A stretch of 64,000 nucleotides of DNA from Methylocaldum sp. 14B (GCF_002005105.1 NZ_MSCV01000029.1:1-64000), one strand, 5' to 3'; numbered from the stretch's first letter, positions 53,686 through 63,999 are shown. The notes: generated by a model not told the origin, from the sequence alone. Program-made: numbers and translations.

Positions 53686-54429
53686 TCAGATCGCCGATAC
53701 GCCTGCGTGGGACAGCGTGGATTGTTCGTGCCACTGGCGCACCTGCATCAGGTGATCATCCTCCTCCGCAAGCGCCGTCCGGAAATCGTTGGCCATATCA
53801 TCAAGCCCCATCTCGCTGGTCAATCGGATCAAGAGTTCCCAACCGGCATGATCGACCAGCTCGGCGGTGAGGATTGCTTCTAAGGATTGGTCTATGGAGG
53901 TGCGCGGATCGCTCATGATCTGAAGCACTCCGCTCGACGCGACGGCGCTGACGTCCGCACCGGGCGTTTGCGTGGTCGGATCGGCGCCTAACGACTCCAG
54001 TGCCTTTGCCACCAGCTTGAAATGCTGGGCCTCCTCTCGCCGAAAACGTTTGAGCGTGTCGACAGAGATCGGCGAGCCGGCCTCGGACGCGGTTTCACAT
54101 TTGTTAATGAGATAGTCGTAGAGCCGCGTACCGGTGCGCTCGAACGCCAGGCGCTCGCCCAGCTTATCGACCAAGACTTCGGGATGCTTGCCGGTCAGTT
54201 TCTGTAGGGTGGCCTGAGCCATACCTTTCAAGGTACCCGGCGGCGGAACCGACCCCACCGGCTCGGCTTCCCGAATATAGACGCTATCGAGTTTCGCAAG
54301 CGCCGATTCGTCTCCCGACGAACTCGGAGGAGCCGCCTGCGCCGCGTCTATCATCCGCTGGCTGTCGACCGGCGACATGCCGATACCGGTGCGATTTTTC
54401 GAGCTCATCTCGACTGATGTTTTTTCCAT
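53686..54429 (-). CDS. ferritin-like domain protein
   Basis: The 247-residue protein has a disordered Ser/Pro-rich start (1-60) and a helical bundle. Candidate di-iron ligands are in RLAFERTGTRLYD, RREEAQHFKLVA, ILTAELVDHAGWELLI and AEEDDHLMQVRQWHEQ, the E...ExxH spacing of ferritin-like domains. It probably binds iron or manganese and acts in metal or peroxide handling. The second ferritin-like gene lies 30 bases upstream in the same direction, indicating an operon. Confidence 0.82.
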   Translation of the reverse strand: MEKTSVEMSSKNRTGIGMSPVDSQRMIDAAQAAPPSSSGDESALAKLDSVYIREAEPVGSVPPPGTLKGMAQATLQKLTGKHPEVLVDKLGERLAFERTGTRLYDYLINKCETASEAGSPISVDTLKRFRREEAQHFKLVAKALESLGADPTTQTPGADVSAVASSGVLQIMSDPRTSIDQSLEAILTAELVDHAGWELLIRLTSEMGLDDMANDFRTALAEEDDHLMQVRQWHEQSTLSHAGVSAI

Positions 54430-54459
54430 GGTTCAACTCCTCAGACGGTTTCTTGCGAT

Positions 54460-55623
54460 TTATGCGACCCTGCGATTCAACTCGGTACCGGGGGACCACT
54501 GGTATCCCGCCGCCACCGTTTGAGATGGCGACCCGTCCGAATTCATATGCTGCCGGTAATCCAAGGACGCCGAATCTTCCTGCGACTTATCGACAAATTG
54601 AGTGCCGCGGGTGCGCAAGTCCACTTCTTGATCGAGCACCTTGCGGACGAATTCGCGGTTGCTCTTGAACGGAATAGGTTCCGGCAACGTGTCTGAAATG
54701 ACCTCGGCCGGATCGCGCCTCTCATACTTCTTGAACAGTTCCGACACGTATGCGACATGTCCGAGCTCATAATCCAGGAAACGCTCCCATATCGCCTTGA
54801 TGCGCGGGTTGGATTCCTGCTCCACGCAGCTGTAGTAGTTGTAGGCTTCCGTCGCTTCGTGCAGCAGCCATTTTTCGAGCCATGTTTCGTTGGGGTCTAT
54901 GATGGACTCATACTGAGTGACATGCTGCTCCTCGATCGAGGCGATTTCGGCATATAACTGGCGGGCGACCGCATCGGCATACATCGGTCCGACATTGGCG
55001 TAGAAATCATGGGTCTGATACTCGGCGGCCATGATCGTCGTCGCATGCAGCTTGCTGATCGCGGCCGCTTTGGTTCGATCGTAGTGCTCGCGCAAATCGT
55101 TCTGCGGCGCTCGATGCTCATCCACGGTCGGTCTTCCCGGGATGATGTCCGTGTGGGATTGCAGAATGTTGTTCGCGTCTTTGCCCTCGAGCCGATCCAA
55201 CAGCGCCGAATAGCGGTAAAGGTGGTCGAAATCCTCCAGCAAGCCGAAGCGGTAAACCTGAGCCAGATAGCCGTCGGGCTCGTTTTGCGCTACCGCCGCG
55301 GTGACCTCGACGGCCACTTGCTCGTAGGCGATGGTGGTCTCCAGCGGTGAATGATCGGAAGAAATGAGCCAATTGACGGTAGTCTGCTGATGCTGTTCGG
55401 CCCGCCTGACCTTAGCCAGCGGTACCTGAAGGTCCTTGTTCATCCGTGCGCACAGGTGCTGAAAACGTAGCGCCTCCATTTCAAGTCCGTTCATGAGGAT
55501 GATCCTGACTCGCGTGAACGCCTCGTCATCGAGCTTGCTGATCGGCTTCTGAACCATCTCTTTCCACGTGAACCGTTGCTTTTCAAGGGGAACACCCCTC
55601 GAGTCAAAGAGCTTTACGGCCAT
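54460..55623 (-). CDS. double ferritin-like domain protein
   Basis: The 387-residue protein begins MAVKLFDSRGVPLEKQRFTW. It shows two sets of E...ExxH helices: NGLEMEALRFQHL and LLEDFDHLYRYS in the first half, and ASIEEQHVTQYESI with DYELGHVAYVSELFKKYE in the second. Family knowledge suggests non-haem di-iron or manganese binding, for example oxygen or peroxide chemistry or iron storage. ATG 55623 follows AGGAGGC; the longer frame to 55683 is not needed. Pairing with another ferritin-like gene is notable. Confidence 0.8.
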   Translation of the reverse strand: MAVKLFDSRGVPLEKQRFTWKEMVQKPISKLDDEAFTRVRIILMNGLEMEALRFQHLCARMNKDLQVPLAKVRRAEQHQQTTVNWLISSDHSPLETTIAYEQVAVEVTAAVAQNEPDGYLAQVYRFGLLEDFDHLYRYSALLDRLEGKDANNILQSHTDIIPGRPTVDEHRAPQNDLREHYDRTKAAAISKLHATTIMAAEYQTHDFYANVGPMYADAVARQLYAEIASIEEQHVTQYESIIDPNETWLEKWLLHEATEAYNYYSCVEQESNPRIKAIWERFLDYELGHVAYVSELFKKYERRDPAEVISDTLPEPIPFKSNREFVRKVLDQEVDLRTRGTQFVDKSQEDSASLDYRQHMNSDGSPSQTVAAGYQWSPGTELNRRVA

Positions 55624-55924
55624 AACGCCTCCTGTCCAAAAATAAGTCAGTCCCAAGGAAATATCGTTTCGTTTTCGAAACACTCCTGACTATGACAGCG
55701 GGAAGGAGAATGGATTCAGGCAAACGATCTAAGTGCATTCACTTACCCTGCATGACATATTGTTCATCTCTGGTGCACATCCGTCCTTTTCGCACCATAT
55801 AGGATCATTCGGCGCTGCACCGTTTCGGGAAGACATGCCCCAAAACGAGGCCATATGCTGCCAAGAACAAAAGGCTCGTTTCTTGCTTACGACACCCCGT
55901 CCTGAAACCAAAGAGATCGTTTTT
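55624..55924. promoter_or_regulatory. 301-base divergent region between ferritin-like operon and amt
   Basis: No gene is supported here. An in-frame extension of the ammonium transporter to 55733 lacks homology. I searched for a sigma-54 site (GG-N10-GC) before amt and found no convincing one. Confidence 0.45.
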
Positions 55925-57127
55925 ATGGAGACTGTCAGTAAAAGCAACGACGTATTCTTCGTGCTACTCGGCGCGGTCATGGTGCTTGCAATGCACGCCG
56001 GCTTCGCGTTTCTCGAACTCGGCACCGTTCGCCGCAAGAATCAGGTTAACGCCTTGGTAAAGATCCTGACGGATTTCGCCATGTCGACCGTAGCCTATTT
56101 TTTTATCGGCTATTACATCGCCTACGGCGTCCAATTCTTCGACGGGGCGGCACATCTGGCTCAAAACAACGGCTTTGAGCTGGTCAAGTTTTTCTTCCTG
56201 CTCACTTTCGCAGCCGCGATTCCCGCTATCGTGTCCGGCGGGATAGCGGAACGCGCGAAATTCAATCCGCAAATAACCGCTACGTTTTTGCTGGTCGGGC
56301 TCGTGTACCCGTTTTTCGAGGGGATTGCATGGAACAAGAATTTCGGCGTTCAGGCTTGGCTCGAGCAGAATTTCGGAGCAGGATTCCACGATTTTGCCGG
56401 TTCGGTCGTGGTGCATGCCGTAGGCGGCTGGATCGGCCTGGTCGCCGTGATTCTGCTTGGGCCGCGCCGGGGCCGTTATCATCGAAACGGCGACATCTCC
56501 GCCCATCCACCATCAAGCATACCGTTTCTGGCGCTCGGTGCCTGGATACTGACTGTCGGCTGGTTCGGCTTCAACGTCATGTCGGCGCAGACCTTGAATG
56601 CTGCCAGCGGTTTAGTAGCCTTGAATTCTCTCATGGCGATGGTCGGGGGGACCTTGGCTGCTCTTCTGATGGGACGCAACGATCCCGGCTTCGTACACAA
56701 TGGTCCCTTGGCCGGTTTGGTTGCCGTATGTGCGGGATCCGATCTCATGCACCCGATCGGTGCATTGGTAGTCGGGGCCGGCGCCGGGATTCTGTTCGTC
56801 GTCTTGTTCACCCTGACCCAGAATCGCTGGAAGATTGACGATGTGTTGGGCGTTTGGCCCTTGCACGGCCTTTGTGGGGCATGGGGAGGAATCGCTGCCG
56901 GAATTTTTGGCCTGCCAGCGTTCGGGGGTGTCGGCGGCGTCAGTTTCTTATCGCAGTTGATCGGCACCGGGCTCGGGCTTTTCGTAGCCGCGGTCGGCGG
57001 TCTCCTGATTTATGGATTTCTCAGGCTTACGGTCGGATTGCGCCTGGACCCGGAAGATGAATTCGCCGGCGCGGACTTAACCATCCATAAAATCAGCGCT
57101 TCCCCGGAGAAAGAAGCCGGCTGGTAG
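55925..57127 (+). CDS. amt: ammonium transporter
   Basis: The 400-residue protein has eleven hydrophobic helices and the family start KSNDVFFVLLGAVMVLAMHAGFAFLELGTVR. The two pore histidines lie in GSVVVHAVGGW and VWPLHGLCGAWGG. ATG 55925 is chosen where homology begins. Amt/MEP channels move ammonium into the cell and are usually paired with GlnK; no glnK is nearby. A short hairpin with TTTT follows the stop. Confidence 0.94.
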   Translation: METVSKSNDVFFVLLGAVMVLAMHAGFAFLELGTVRRKNQVNALVKILTDFAMSTVAYFFIGYYIAYGVQFFDGAAHLAQNNGFELVKFFFLLTFAAAIPAIVSGGIAERAKFNPQITATFLLVGLVYPFFEGIAWNKNFGVQAWLEQNFGAGFHDFAGSVVVHAVGGWIGLVAVILLGPRRGRYHRNGDISAHPPSSIPFLALGAWILTVGWFGFNVMSAQTLNAASGLVALNSLMAMVGGTLAALLMGRNDPGFVHNGPLAGLVAVCAGSDLMHPIGALVVGAGAGILFVVLFTLTQNRWKIDDVLGVWPLHGLCGAWGGIAAGIFGLPAFGGVGGVSFLSQLIGTGLGLFVAAVGGLLIYGFLRLTVGLRLDPEDEFAGADLTIHKISASPEKEAGW

Positions 57128-57141
57128 GTTCATTCACTCTC

Positions 57142-57163
57142 GGCCGATTTTTACCGGCCTTTT
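57142..57163 (+). terminator. short terminator-like hairpin after amt
   Basis: GGCCG and CGGCC form a 5-bp stem with an 8-base loop, followed by TTTT. It lies 15 bases after the amt stop. The stem is short, so strength is uncertain. Confidence 0.45.
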
Positions 57164-57474
57164 GATCCTCAAAACGTGGGCAGCATATTGTCGTGCGCCA
57201 ATAGGTGCAGAGCGTTCTCCAGTCATGTTTTCAAGAAAGCTGTTAGGCCGCGTCTTGTTTCCCGTCACAAGAAATCGCCTGTTCGACGCTTTATAAATGG
57301 CAGATTGCAGCCTGTATCTGTAAACTGAAAACAGCAGGGTCGACGCTCTGTTCTGCACCAGGAAGACACCGTGAGGAAGCTCGACGAGACGCGAACTAGA
57401 TGAACCCTGGCTTGGGCAAAATTTTTGCGCGGCTGCCCGAGAACCGGGGCACGAAAGACAAAAGGGGATCCACG
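57164..57474. other. intergenic region between amt and small membrane protein gene
   Basis: About 310 bases with no supported gene on either strand. No repeat or RNA structure was recognised apart from the hairpin at its left edge. Confidence 0.45.
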
Positions 57475-57852
57475 ATGAAAAAGGCCGGAGTGATTGGAGC
57501 AGGAGTGCTCGCAGCTATTTTTTGGGGCGATGTGCTGCTGGATTTTCTGATCACGGCGGTGGAACTTCTGCTCGAAACCCTCGAATTAGTCACCGAGCAT
57601 GTCCTGGAGGCTCTCCTTGCCCTCACCCCCTATGAAGCTCAGGCAGTTACCGCATGGCTTGGATTCGGGCTGCTCATGCTCATCCTCCTTTTCGGATTCA
57701 AAAAGCTGAACGGAATTTTCCAACGAGCCAAGTCAACCGTTCCCGTTTGGTGGCAGGAACAAAAAGAGCGCGTCCAAGTCAGCTGGTCGAGCATCGGCTG
57801 GCAAATCGCCCTCACGGGGATGGCCCTGATACTCCTGCTTCTTTATATCTAG
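57475..57852 (+). CDS. small membrane protein of unknown function
   Basis: The 125-residue product has three likely membrane segments: VIGAGVLAAIFWGDVLLDFL near the N-terminus, WLGFGLLMLILLFGFKKL in the middle, and IALTGMALILLLLY at the end. An amphipathic Leu/Glu helix (ELLLETLELVTEHVLEALL) lies between the first two. ATG 57475 follows AAGGGGA. No family was recognised. Confidence 0.75.
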   Translation: MKKAGVIGAGVLAAIFWGDVLLDFLITAVELLLETLELVTEHVLEALLALTPYEAQAVTAWLGFGLLMLILLFGFKKLNGIFQRAKSTVPVWWQEQKERVQVSWSSIGWQIALTGMALILLLLYI

Positions 57853-57966
57853 CGGAAAAGCCGAGCACCAGACCTTGGGCAGCCTCGACCGTCCGCCGCG
57901 ATGACAATCATCCGACAAACGGCCAAGGCAGATATCGACAATCGCGAATATTCCCTTATCTCGGCA

Positions 57967-59787
57967 TCAGGCGCCCGCTGCACGGGTGGCTTTTTTGCGT
58001 TCGTGTTCCAGAAGCAGCTTTTTTCTGAGTCGAACGGATTTCGGGGTCACCTCCACTAGTTCGTCATCATCGATGAACTCCAGAGCCTGCTCCAGACTCA
58101 GTTTGATGGGCGGAGTCAAAATGATGTTCTCGTCGCTGCCGGCGGCGCGGATATTGGTCAACTGCTTGGCTTTGGTGGGGTTCACCACCAAGTCGTTGTC
58201 GCGGGAATGGATGCCGATGATCATGCCCTCGTAGACTTCCGTGCCGTGCTCGATGAACAGGCGTCCGCGTTCTTGCAGATTGAACAGCGCATAGCCCAGG
58301 GCCTTGCCTTCCACCATGGAAATCATCACACCGTTGATACGCTGGCCGATATCGCCTTTCTTCACCGGGCCGTAATGATCGAAGACGTGGTACAGAAGGC
58401 CGGTGCCCGAGGTGGCAGTCATGAATTCGGTCTGAAAGCCGATCAGGCCGCGTGACGGCATCATGTATTCCAGCCGTACCCTGCCCTGCCCGTCCGGCAC
58501 CATGTTCAAAAGATCGCCCTTGCGCTCGCCCAGTTTCTCCATCACCGCGCCCTGATTCGCCTCCTCCACTTCGATGGTGACGAATTCATAGGGTTCGCAG
58601 AGCTCGCCGTCGACCTCCTTGATGATCACCTCGGGACGCGACACGCCAAGCTCGTAGCCCTCGCGGCGCATGTTTTCAATCAGGATGGAGAGATGCAACT
58701 CGCCGCGTCCCGAAACCTTAAATTTGTCGGGATCGGACGTGTCTTCCACGCGCAGGGCAACGTTGTGCAGCAGTTCCCGCTGAAGACGTTCGCGAATTTG
58801 CCGCGACGTGACGAACTTGCCCTCCTTGCCGGCAAAAGGCGAGTTGTTGACCTGGAAGGTCATGCTCACGGTGGGCTCGTCAACGGTCAAAGGCGGAAGC
58901 GGCTCTACGCAATCGACGGCACAAATGGTGTCGGAAATCTCCAGCGCATCGATGCCGGTGAAGGCGATGATATCGCCGGCATTCGCCTCGGGCACTTCGA
59001 CCCTTTCCAGCCCCTTGAATCCGAACACCTGCAGGATACGGGCGTTGCGCTGCTTGCCGTCGCGGCTGACGACCACCACCGGGGTGTTGGTCCTGATGGT
59101 GCCGCGCTGGATGCGGCCGATGCCGATCACGCCCACATAGGAGCTATAGTCCAGCTGGCTGATCTGCATTTGAAAGCCGCCCTCTTCGTCGACCACGGGC
59201 GGATGCACCTTTTCGATAATGGTTTCGAACAAGGGGTCCATGTTGCCTTCGCGGATATCCGGGCTGTGGCCGGCATAGCCGTTCAGGGCGGATGCGTAAA
59301 TGACCGGAAAGTCGAGCTGCTCTTCGGTCGCTCCCAGCCGGTCGAATAAATCGAAGGTCTGGTCCAATACCCAATGGGCGCGCGCTCCCGGACGATCGAT
59401 TTTATTGATGACGACGATGGGCTTGAGCCCCAGGGCGAACGCCTTCTGCGTCACGAAACGGGTCTGCGGCATCGGGCCGTCTACCGCATCGACCAAGAGC
59501 AGCACGGAATCGACCATGGACAAAACGCGTTCGACTTCGCCGCCGAAGTCGGCGTGGCCGGGGGTATCGACGATGTTGATGTGATAGCCGTTCCAGTCGA
59601 TGGCGGTGTTCTTGGCCAGAATGGTGATACCGCGCTCCTTCTCCAGGGCGTTCGAGTCCATGACCCGTTCCTCCACTTTTTCGTGGGCGGCGAACGTGCC
59701 GGATTGCTGGAGCAGCTTATCGACCAGAGTGGTCTTGCCGTGGTCTACGTGGGCGATGATGGCGATATTGCGAAGTTTTTCGATCAT
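57967..59787 (-). CDS. typA: ribosome-associated GTPase BipA/TypA
   Basis: The 606-residue translational GTPase shows G1 [10 protein letters not shown], the switch region [18 protein letters not shown]3 [10 protein letters not shown] and G4 [11 protein letters not shown]-like domains follow and the BipA-specific C-terminal domain contains [21 protein letters not shown]. It assists ribosome assembly and stress adaptation. Length and motifs are complete. Confidence 0.96.
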   Translation of the reverse strand: MIEKLRNIAIIAHVDHGKTTLVDKLLQQSGTFAAHEKVEERVMDSNALEKERGITILAKNTAIDWNGYHINIVDTPGHADFGGEVERVLSMVDSVLLLVDAVDGPMPQTRFVTQKAFALGLKPIVVINKIDRPGARAHWVLDQTFDLFDRLGATEEQLDFPVIYASALNGYAGHSPDIREGNMDPLFETIIEKVHPPVVDEEGGFQMQISQLDYSSYVGVIGIGRIQRGTIRTNTPVVVVSRDGKQRNARILQVFGFKGLERVEVPEANAGDIIAFTGIDALEISDTICAVDCVEPLPPLTVDEPTVSMTFQVNNSPFAGKEGKFVTSRQIRERLQRELLHNVALRVEDTSDPDKFKVSGRGELHLSILIENMRREGYELGVSRPEVIIKEVDGELCEPYEFVTIEVEEANQGAVMEKLGERKGDLLNMVPDGQGRVRLEYMMPSRGLIGFQTEFMTATSGTGLLYHVFDHYGPVKKGDIGQRINGVMISMVEGKALGYALFNLQERGRLFIEHGTEVYEGMIIGIHSRDNDLVVNPTKAKQLTNIRAAGSDENIILTPPIKLSLEQALEFIDDDELVEVTPKSVRLRKKLLLEHERKKATRAAGA

Positions 59788-59862
59788 AAATCGGAAAAAG
59801 GATGGATGGTGGGGGCAGGGAGCCGGGTAAAACCGGTTATTCTACCAGATTTTAAAGCTCAC

Positions 59863-60597
59863 TCAGTCCTGAGCGGACGCACCGCTTTCGCCCTGCTGGA
59901 CATGCGACCAGTAACCCCAATCCAGTCTGCGCCAGCGGGCAGGAATCAGGTCGCAATAAAGGAATAAGCACCGGACAACAGAGTGAAGCGTCTTGCGGAA
60001 CACGCCCCGCTCCAGACGACGATGATCCATTGCATATACGGGCAGATCCAGTGCGAACGCGGTGCGGTAGCCGGCGCGTTTAATGCGCCAGACCAGTTCC
60101 GAATCTTCGTTGCAAAGCAGATCGGGATCGAATCCGCCCACCTCCGTCACGATATGGCGCCTGACCAGCAAATTGGAGCCGCTCGCCGCAGGAATTCCCA
60201 TTTTGTGAGATATCCATTGCCCGTGGGCGAACCAGCGGTAATATCGGCGAAATCGATTGTGCGACAGTTTTGGACCGTAGACGCAGTCGAATTCCGCATA
60301 TCCGGCGAGTGCCCGAAAGTAGGTTGGTGGGAATACCACGTCTGCGTCCGTAAACAAGACCCATCCGGTTCCGGCCAACTCCATACCGATCTGACGAGCT
60401 TCCGATATCGTGCTTTTCAGCCTCACAATTTGGGTGAACTCCGGCGAACGGTGGCGAGCGACGATTTCCGCAGTTCGGTCGTCCCCGGCATCCACGACAA
60501 TGAGACGACAGCGATCCGGTAACGACGACAGAAAATGAGCGATGTTTATCTCTTCGTTCAGCGTCGGCAGCACAACCGTGATATCACTCGATTGCAT
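59863..60597 (-). CDS. family 2 glycosyltransferase
   Basis: The 244-residue protein starts with the GT-A signature ITVVLPTLNEEINIAHFL and has the donor/metal motif FTDADVVFP, then PAASGSNLLVRR and LLCNEDSELVWRIKRAGY near the acceptor site. The C-terminus has no strong membrane helix, so it is probably membrane-associated by charge. Product unknown. ATG 60597 follows AGAGGGG; the 25-codon extension upstream is unlikely. Confidence 0.85.
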   Translation of the reverse strand: MQSSDITVVLPTLNEEINIAHFLSSLPDRCRLIVVDAGDDRTAEIVARHRSPEFTQIVRLKSTISEARQIGMELAGTGWVLFTDADVVFPPTYFRALAGYAEFDCVYGPKLSHNRFRRYYRWFAHGQWISHKMGIPAASGSNLLVRRHIVTEVGGFDPDLLCNEDSELVWRIKRAGYRTAFALDLPVYAMDHRRLERGVFRKTLHSVVRCLFLYCDLIPARWRRLDWGYWSHVQQGESGASAQD

Positions 60598-60829
60598 GAA
60601 AACCCCTCTGATCCCTTCTCTATCGTTTTTGCGATGCATGAGGCGACTATCATTAACATCGCCATGTTGCAAAACGAAGAACGGTAGCCGGTTTAAAGGG
60701 ATTTATCGCAGGTCGAGCCTTTGATATGCGGATACGGACGCAGGGGGGTGCGAAGCTCCTATCGGATGCGCGCCTTCCCCATTTCCGTGTGCGTTAGGGC
60801 GTTTAAAGTGACGGGCTCTTTCGTCCCTA

Positions 60830-61228
60830 TCAGCTTTGCTCCCAAGGAAGCCCATGATAACGCCAGCCGCCGACGCTGCTACGATGTTTCTGTTCGTCGA
60901 GAGGGCCTTCGAAGCCTTGCTCGATATTCGTAAGATCCGAATAGCCTTCGGCTGCCAAGGCATTGGCGGCATCGAGCGAACGCTGCCCGCTGCGGCACAA
61001 TAAGAAAATCGGGGTATCGGCGTTCGGAGCGATTTGGCGAACGCGATTCACGAAGTCCGGATTGGGCTTCCAGTCCGGCGCCCATTTCCACGGAATGTTG
61101 ATGGCGCCGCACGGATGCCCGACATAGGAGAATTCCAAAGGATCGCGGACATCCAGCAGCACGGCACCGCTTTGTTCCCTGAAAGCATTCCACGCGTTGG
61201 GCGGAGTTAAGCTTTTTACAGACGACAT
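60830..61228 (-). CDS. rhodanese-like domain protein
   Basis: The 132-residue single-domain protein has VLLDVRDPLEFSYVGHPCGAINIP and the active Cys in FLLCRSGQRSLDAA. It would carry sulfane sulfur in transfer or detoxification. ATG 61228 follows CAGGAG. It is separated by 53 bases from the methyltransferase, so co-transcription is possible. Confidence 0.9.
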   Translation of the reverse strand: MSSVKSLTPPNAWNAFREQSGAVLLDVRDPLEFSYVGHPCGAINIPWKWAPDWKPNPDFVNRVRQIAPNADTPIFLLCRSGQRSLDAANALAAEGYSDLTNIEQGFEGPLDEQKHRSSVGGWRYHGLPWEQS

Positions 61229-61281
61229 CTTGGTACTCCTGAAGAGTTGATTCACGTGAGCAAGGTACCGCTACACGGCGC

Positions 61282-61869
61282 CTATGCCTTTTGCCCCACA
61301 AAAAAAGCCTCGTTGCGACTGCCTCGGTTCAAATCGCCGATTTGCCCTTCTTCCCGATAAAACACGAGTCTGAGGCTGCCAAACAGCCGAGGCAGTTCGT
61401 TCGTATCGAGAAGAAAAGCCGGATTTGTAGGCCCGATCCCGGCAGCTTTGTCTCGTGTGTAAGTCTGATAGAAGAGCAAGCCGCCGGGTTTCAGCGCCTT
61501 TGTAATAGCCAAGGTCAAAGACCGTTCCAAAAAGCGGCTGATGACGATGACGTCGAAGGATTCCGCCGTGGGAGGCAACTCGACCACGTCTCTGGTCTCG
61601 GCGCGGAGACCCAGACCGAGCCGTCGGGCATGAACGTTCAGCCGGCTGATCGCCTCCGGAGAAATATCCCATGCCTGGGTCTCCAGCCCTCGCCGCGCAA
61701 GAAACAACGCGTTTCCTCCCAGCCCGCAAGCCAAGTCCAAGGCGGTTCCGGATTCAGGGAGAAGATGCGCATTATCCGCCAAAACCGGTGCCGGCTCGGG
61801 AATCGCGTCGCCGGCTCCCCGGTAGATCCGGTCCCATTTGTCTCGAATCGGAAACCCGTCGTCGGTCAT
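61282..61869 (-). CDS. class I SAM-dependent methyltransferase
   Basis: The 195-residue protein has the SAM-binding motif ALDLACGLGGNALFLARRG, then AWDISPEAI and FDVIVISRFLERSLT. It resembles TehB-like and small-molecule methyltransferases. Substrate unknown. ATG 61869 follows GGAGA. It lies 15 bases after trkA's stop on the same strand. Confidence 0.88.
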   Translation of the reverse strand: MTDDGFPIRDKWDRIYRGAGDAIPEPAPVLADNAHLLPESGTALDLACGLGGNALFLARRGLETQAWDISPEAISRLNVHARRLGLGLRAETRDVVELPPTAESFDVIVISRFLERSLTLAITKALKPGGLLFYQTYTRDKAAGIGPTNPAFLLDTNELPRLFGSLRLVFYREEGQIGDLNRGSRNEAFFVGQKA

Positions 61870-61884
61870 AGATAATCTCCGGAA

Positions 61885-63258
61885 TCAGACCGGTACATCG
61901 GTAGCTTGAAAGATTTGTTCGACCATGGGAATAAGTTTCTTGTCGAGTAGGAACATGATGACGTGATCACCCTCCTCGATCACCGTGTCGTGGTGAACCT
62001 GAATCACCTCGTCCCCCCTGACCAAGGCCCCCATCACCACGCCCGGCGGAATGTTGATCTTGTCGATGGGTATGCCGACCACCTTCGAGCTGCCGCGGCG
62101 CCCGTGGGCGACCGCTTCGATCGCTTCCGAGGCGCCATGCCGAAGGGAGTGGACCTGAACGATATCGCCGCGCCGAACATAACGCAGCAAGGCGCTGATG
62201 GTCGCCTGCTGCGGAGAAAGGACGAGGTCCACCAGTGAGGAATCGACGAGGTCCGCGTAAGCGCTCTTGTTCACCAGGCTGATCACCCGGCGGGCACCCA
62301 GGCGTTTGGCCAACATGGCGGACAAAATATTGGCTTCGTCGTCGTTGGTAATGGCGCAGAAAATATCGGTGTTCTCGATGTTTTCGCTGAGCAGAAGCTC
62401 CTTGTCCGAAGCATCGCCCGCCAATACCACCGTATTGCTCAGATCGGCGGCGATTTTCTGGGCGCGCTTATAATCCTTTTCTACGAGCTTGACCTGATAA
62501 CGCCCCTCCAGCGCTTGAGCCACGCGCTTGCCGATGTGTCCGCCGCCGGCGAACATCAGTCGCTTGTAAGGCCGTTCGAGCTCTCTGAGCTCGCTCATGA
62601 CCGCTTTGATTTCTTCGGATGATGCGGCGAAAAATACCTCGTCATCCGCCTGAATAATGGTTTTTCCGTTCGGGATGACAGGCAGGCCGTTTCGAAAAAT
62701 TGCCGTGATGCGCGCATGGACATTCGGCATGTGCTGATGAAGCTCGCGGATTTCCCGCCCGACCAGCGGCCCGCCTTGATGGGCCCTGACCGACACCAGC
62801 CGGACGCGGCCCTCGGCAAAATCCAGGACTTGCGAGGCCCCCGGATACTTGAGCAGCCGCTCGATGAATTGCGTGATGATCTGCTCCGGGCTGATGACGA
62901 CGTCGATAGGAATGGTCTCGGGGGAAAAAATGCCCGGATAGCTGAAATATTCGATGGCGCGGACACGGGCGATCTTTCGCGGAATCTTGAACAGGATATC
63001 CGCCATCTGACAGGCCAGCATATTGGTTTCATCGTCGCTGGTGACGGCGATGAGCATATCGGCCTCATCGGCCCCGGCTCGCTTCAATACCGTGGGATGC
63101 GCCGCATTGCCCTGAACCGTGCCGATGTCGAACCGGTCTTGCAAATCCTTCAATAAGGCGGGCTGCGTATCGACCATGACGATATCGTTAGCCTCGCTCG
63201 CCAAGCTGGCGAGCACGCTGCTTCCGACCTGCCCGGCGCCAAGTATGATTATTTTCAT
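61885..63258 (-). CDS. trkA: Trk potassium uptake regulatory subunit
   Basis: The 457-residue protein has two RCK modules. Each starts with a nucleotide-binding GxGxxG: MKIIILGAGQVGSSVLASL at residue 1 and LMFAGGGHIGKRVAQAL at about 233. TrkA gates the TrkH/TrkG potassium channel in response to NAD(H) or ATP. Length is normal. It lies downstream of the sigma-54 activator, an arrangement known in other gammaproteobacteria. Confidence 0.95.
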   Translation of the reverse strand: MKIIILGAGQVGSSVLASLASEANDIVMVDTQPALLKDLQDRFDIGTVQGNAAHPTVLKRAGADEADMLIAVTSDDETNMLACQMADILFKIPRKIARVRAIEYFSYPGIFSPETIPIDVVISPEQIITQFIERLLKYPGASQVLDFAEGRVRLVSVRAHQGGPLVGREIRELHQHMPNVHARITAIFRNGLPVIPNGKTIIQADDEVFFAASSEEIKAVMSELRELERPYKRLMFAGGGHIGKRVAQALEGRYQVKLVEKDYKRAQKIAADLSNTVVLAGDASDKELLLSENIENTDIFCAITNDDEANILSAMLAKRLGARRVISLVNKSAYADLVDSSLVDLVLSPQQATISALLRYVRRGDIVQVHSLRHGASEAIEAVAHGRRGSSKVVGIPIDKINIPPGVVMGALVRGDEVIQVHHDTVIEEGDHVIMFLLDKKLIPMVEQIFQATDVPV

Positions 63259-63318
63259 TATCGAGAGCAGAAGTTAGAGAAACTAAGACAGGAAACGGCA
63301 AATTCGAGAGCCGCGATG

Positions 63319-63999
63319 CTATCGCTTTTCTCTGAATTTGATCCCAAGCGAATTGAGCTTGCGATACAAATGAGTACGCTCGAGGCCGATGGCATGTGAA
63401 AGACGGGCAACGCTGCCGCTGTATTTTTCCAGGTGATACTCGAGATAAGCCTTCTCGAACCGTTCGCGCGCCTCTTTGAGCGGCAGGTCGTAGAAATCGG
63501 GCTGGCCCGCGGCTGGGCCGACTTCGCCCAAGGATTCGCCGAGCGCCGCCTTCACTTCGTCCAGCTCTACCTCTTCCCCGCTGCCCAGGATCAAAAGGCG
63601 CTGCACCAGATTCTTGAGCTCGCGGATATTGCCATGCCACGGATAATTCCGCAAAAAGTTCTGGACCGGAACGGGAAACTTCCGAAACGGCAATTTCTCC
63701 CGGCTCACGAAGTAATCCACATAAAACCGCAGCAGATCGGGCACATCTTCGCTGTGTTCGCGCAAGGGCGGAACCTTGAGCGTGACGACGTTCAGCAGGT
63801 AATAGAGCTCGCGCCGGAAACGGCCGGCCCGCACCTCTTCTTCCAACGATTTTCGGGTCGATGCGACGATACGGACATCCACGTTGATCAGTTCACTGCC
63901 GCCCACCCGCGAGAATGAACTCGATTCCAGCGCGCTGAGGAGGCGCAACTGCGTCTCCTCTTCCATATCGGCCACTTCGTCGAGGAATAACGTTCCGCC
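63319..63999 (-). CDS. NtrX-like sigma-54-dependent response regulator, C-terminal part
   Basis: The frame runs off the right edge; about 226 residues are visible. TLFLDEVADMEEETQLRLL (Walker B), then RIVASTRKSLEEEV, RRELYYLLNVVTLKVPPLREH and NYPWHGNIRELKNLVQRL are diagnostic for AAA+ enhancer-binding proteins. A Fis-type helix-turn-helix (VARLSHAIGLERTHLYRKLNSLG) ends the protein. Proximity to trkA fits the NtrY-NtrX-TrkA order. The receiver domain is outside the window. Confidence 0.9.
   Translation of the reverse strand, partial: GGTLFLDEVADMEEETQLRLLSALESSSFSRVGGSELINVDVRIVASTRKSLEEEVRAGRFRRELYYLLNVVTLKVPPLREHSEDVPDLLRFYVDYFVSREKLPFRKFPVPVQNFLRNYPWHGNIRELKNLVQRLLILGSGEEVELDEVKAALGESLGEVGPAAGQPDFYDLPLKEARERFEKAYLEYHLEKYSGSVARLSHAIGLERTHLYRKLNSLGIKFREKR

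Noticed and set aside
55733-55924. N-terminal extension of the ammonium transporter
   Set aside because: The 64 extra codons lack homology and a ribosome site; the conserved Amt start lies at 55925.
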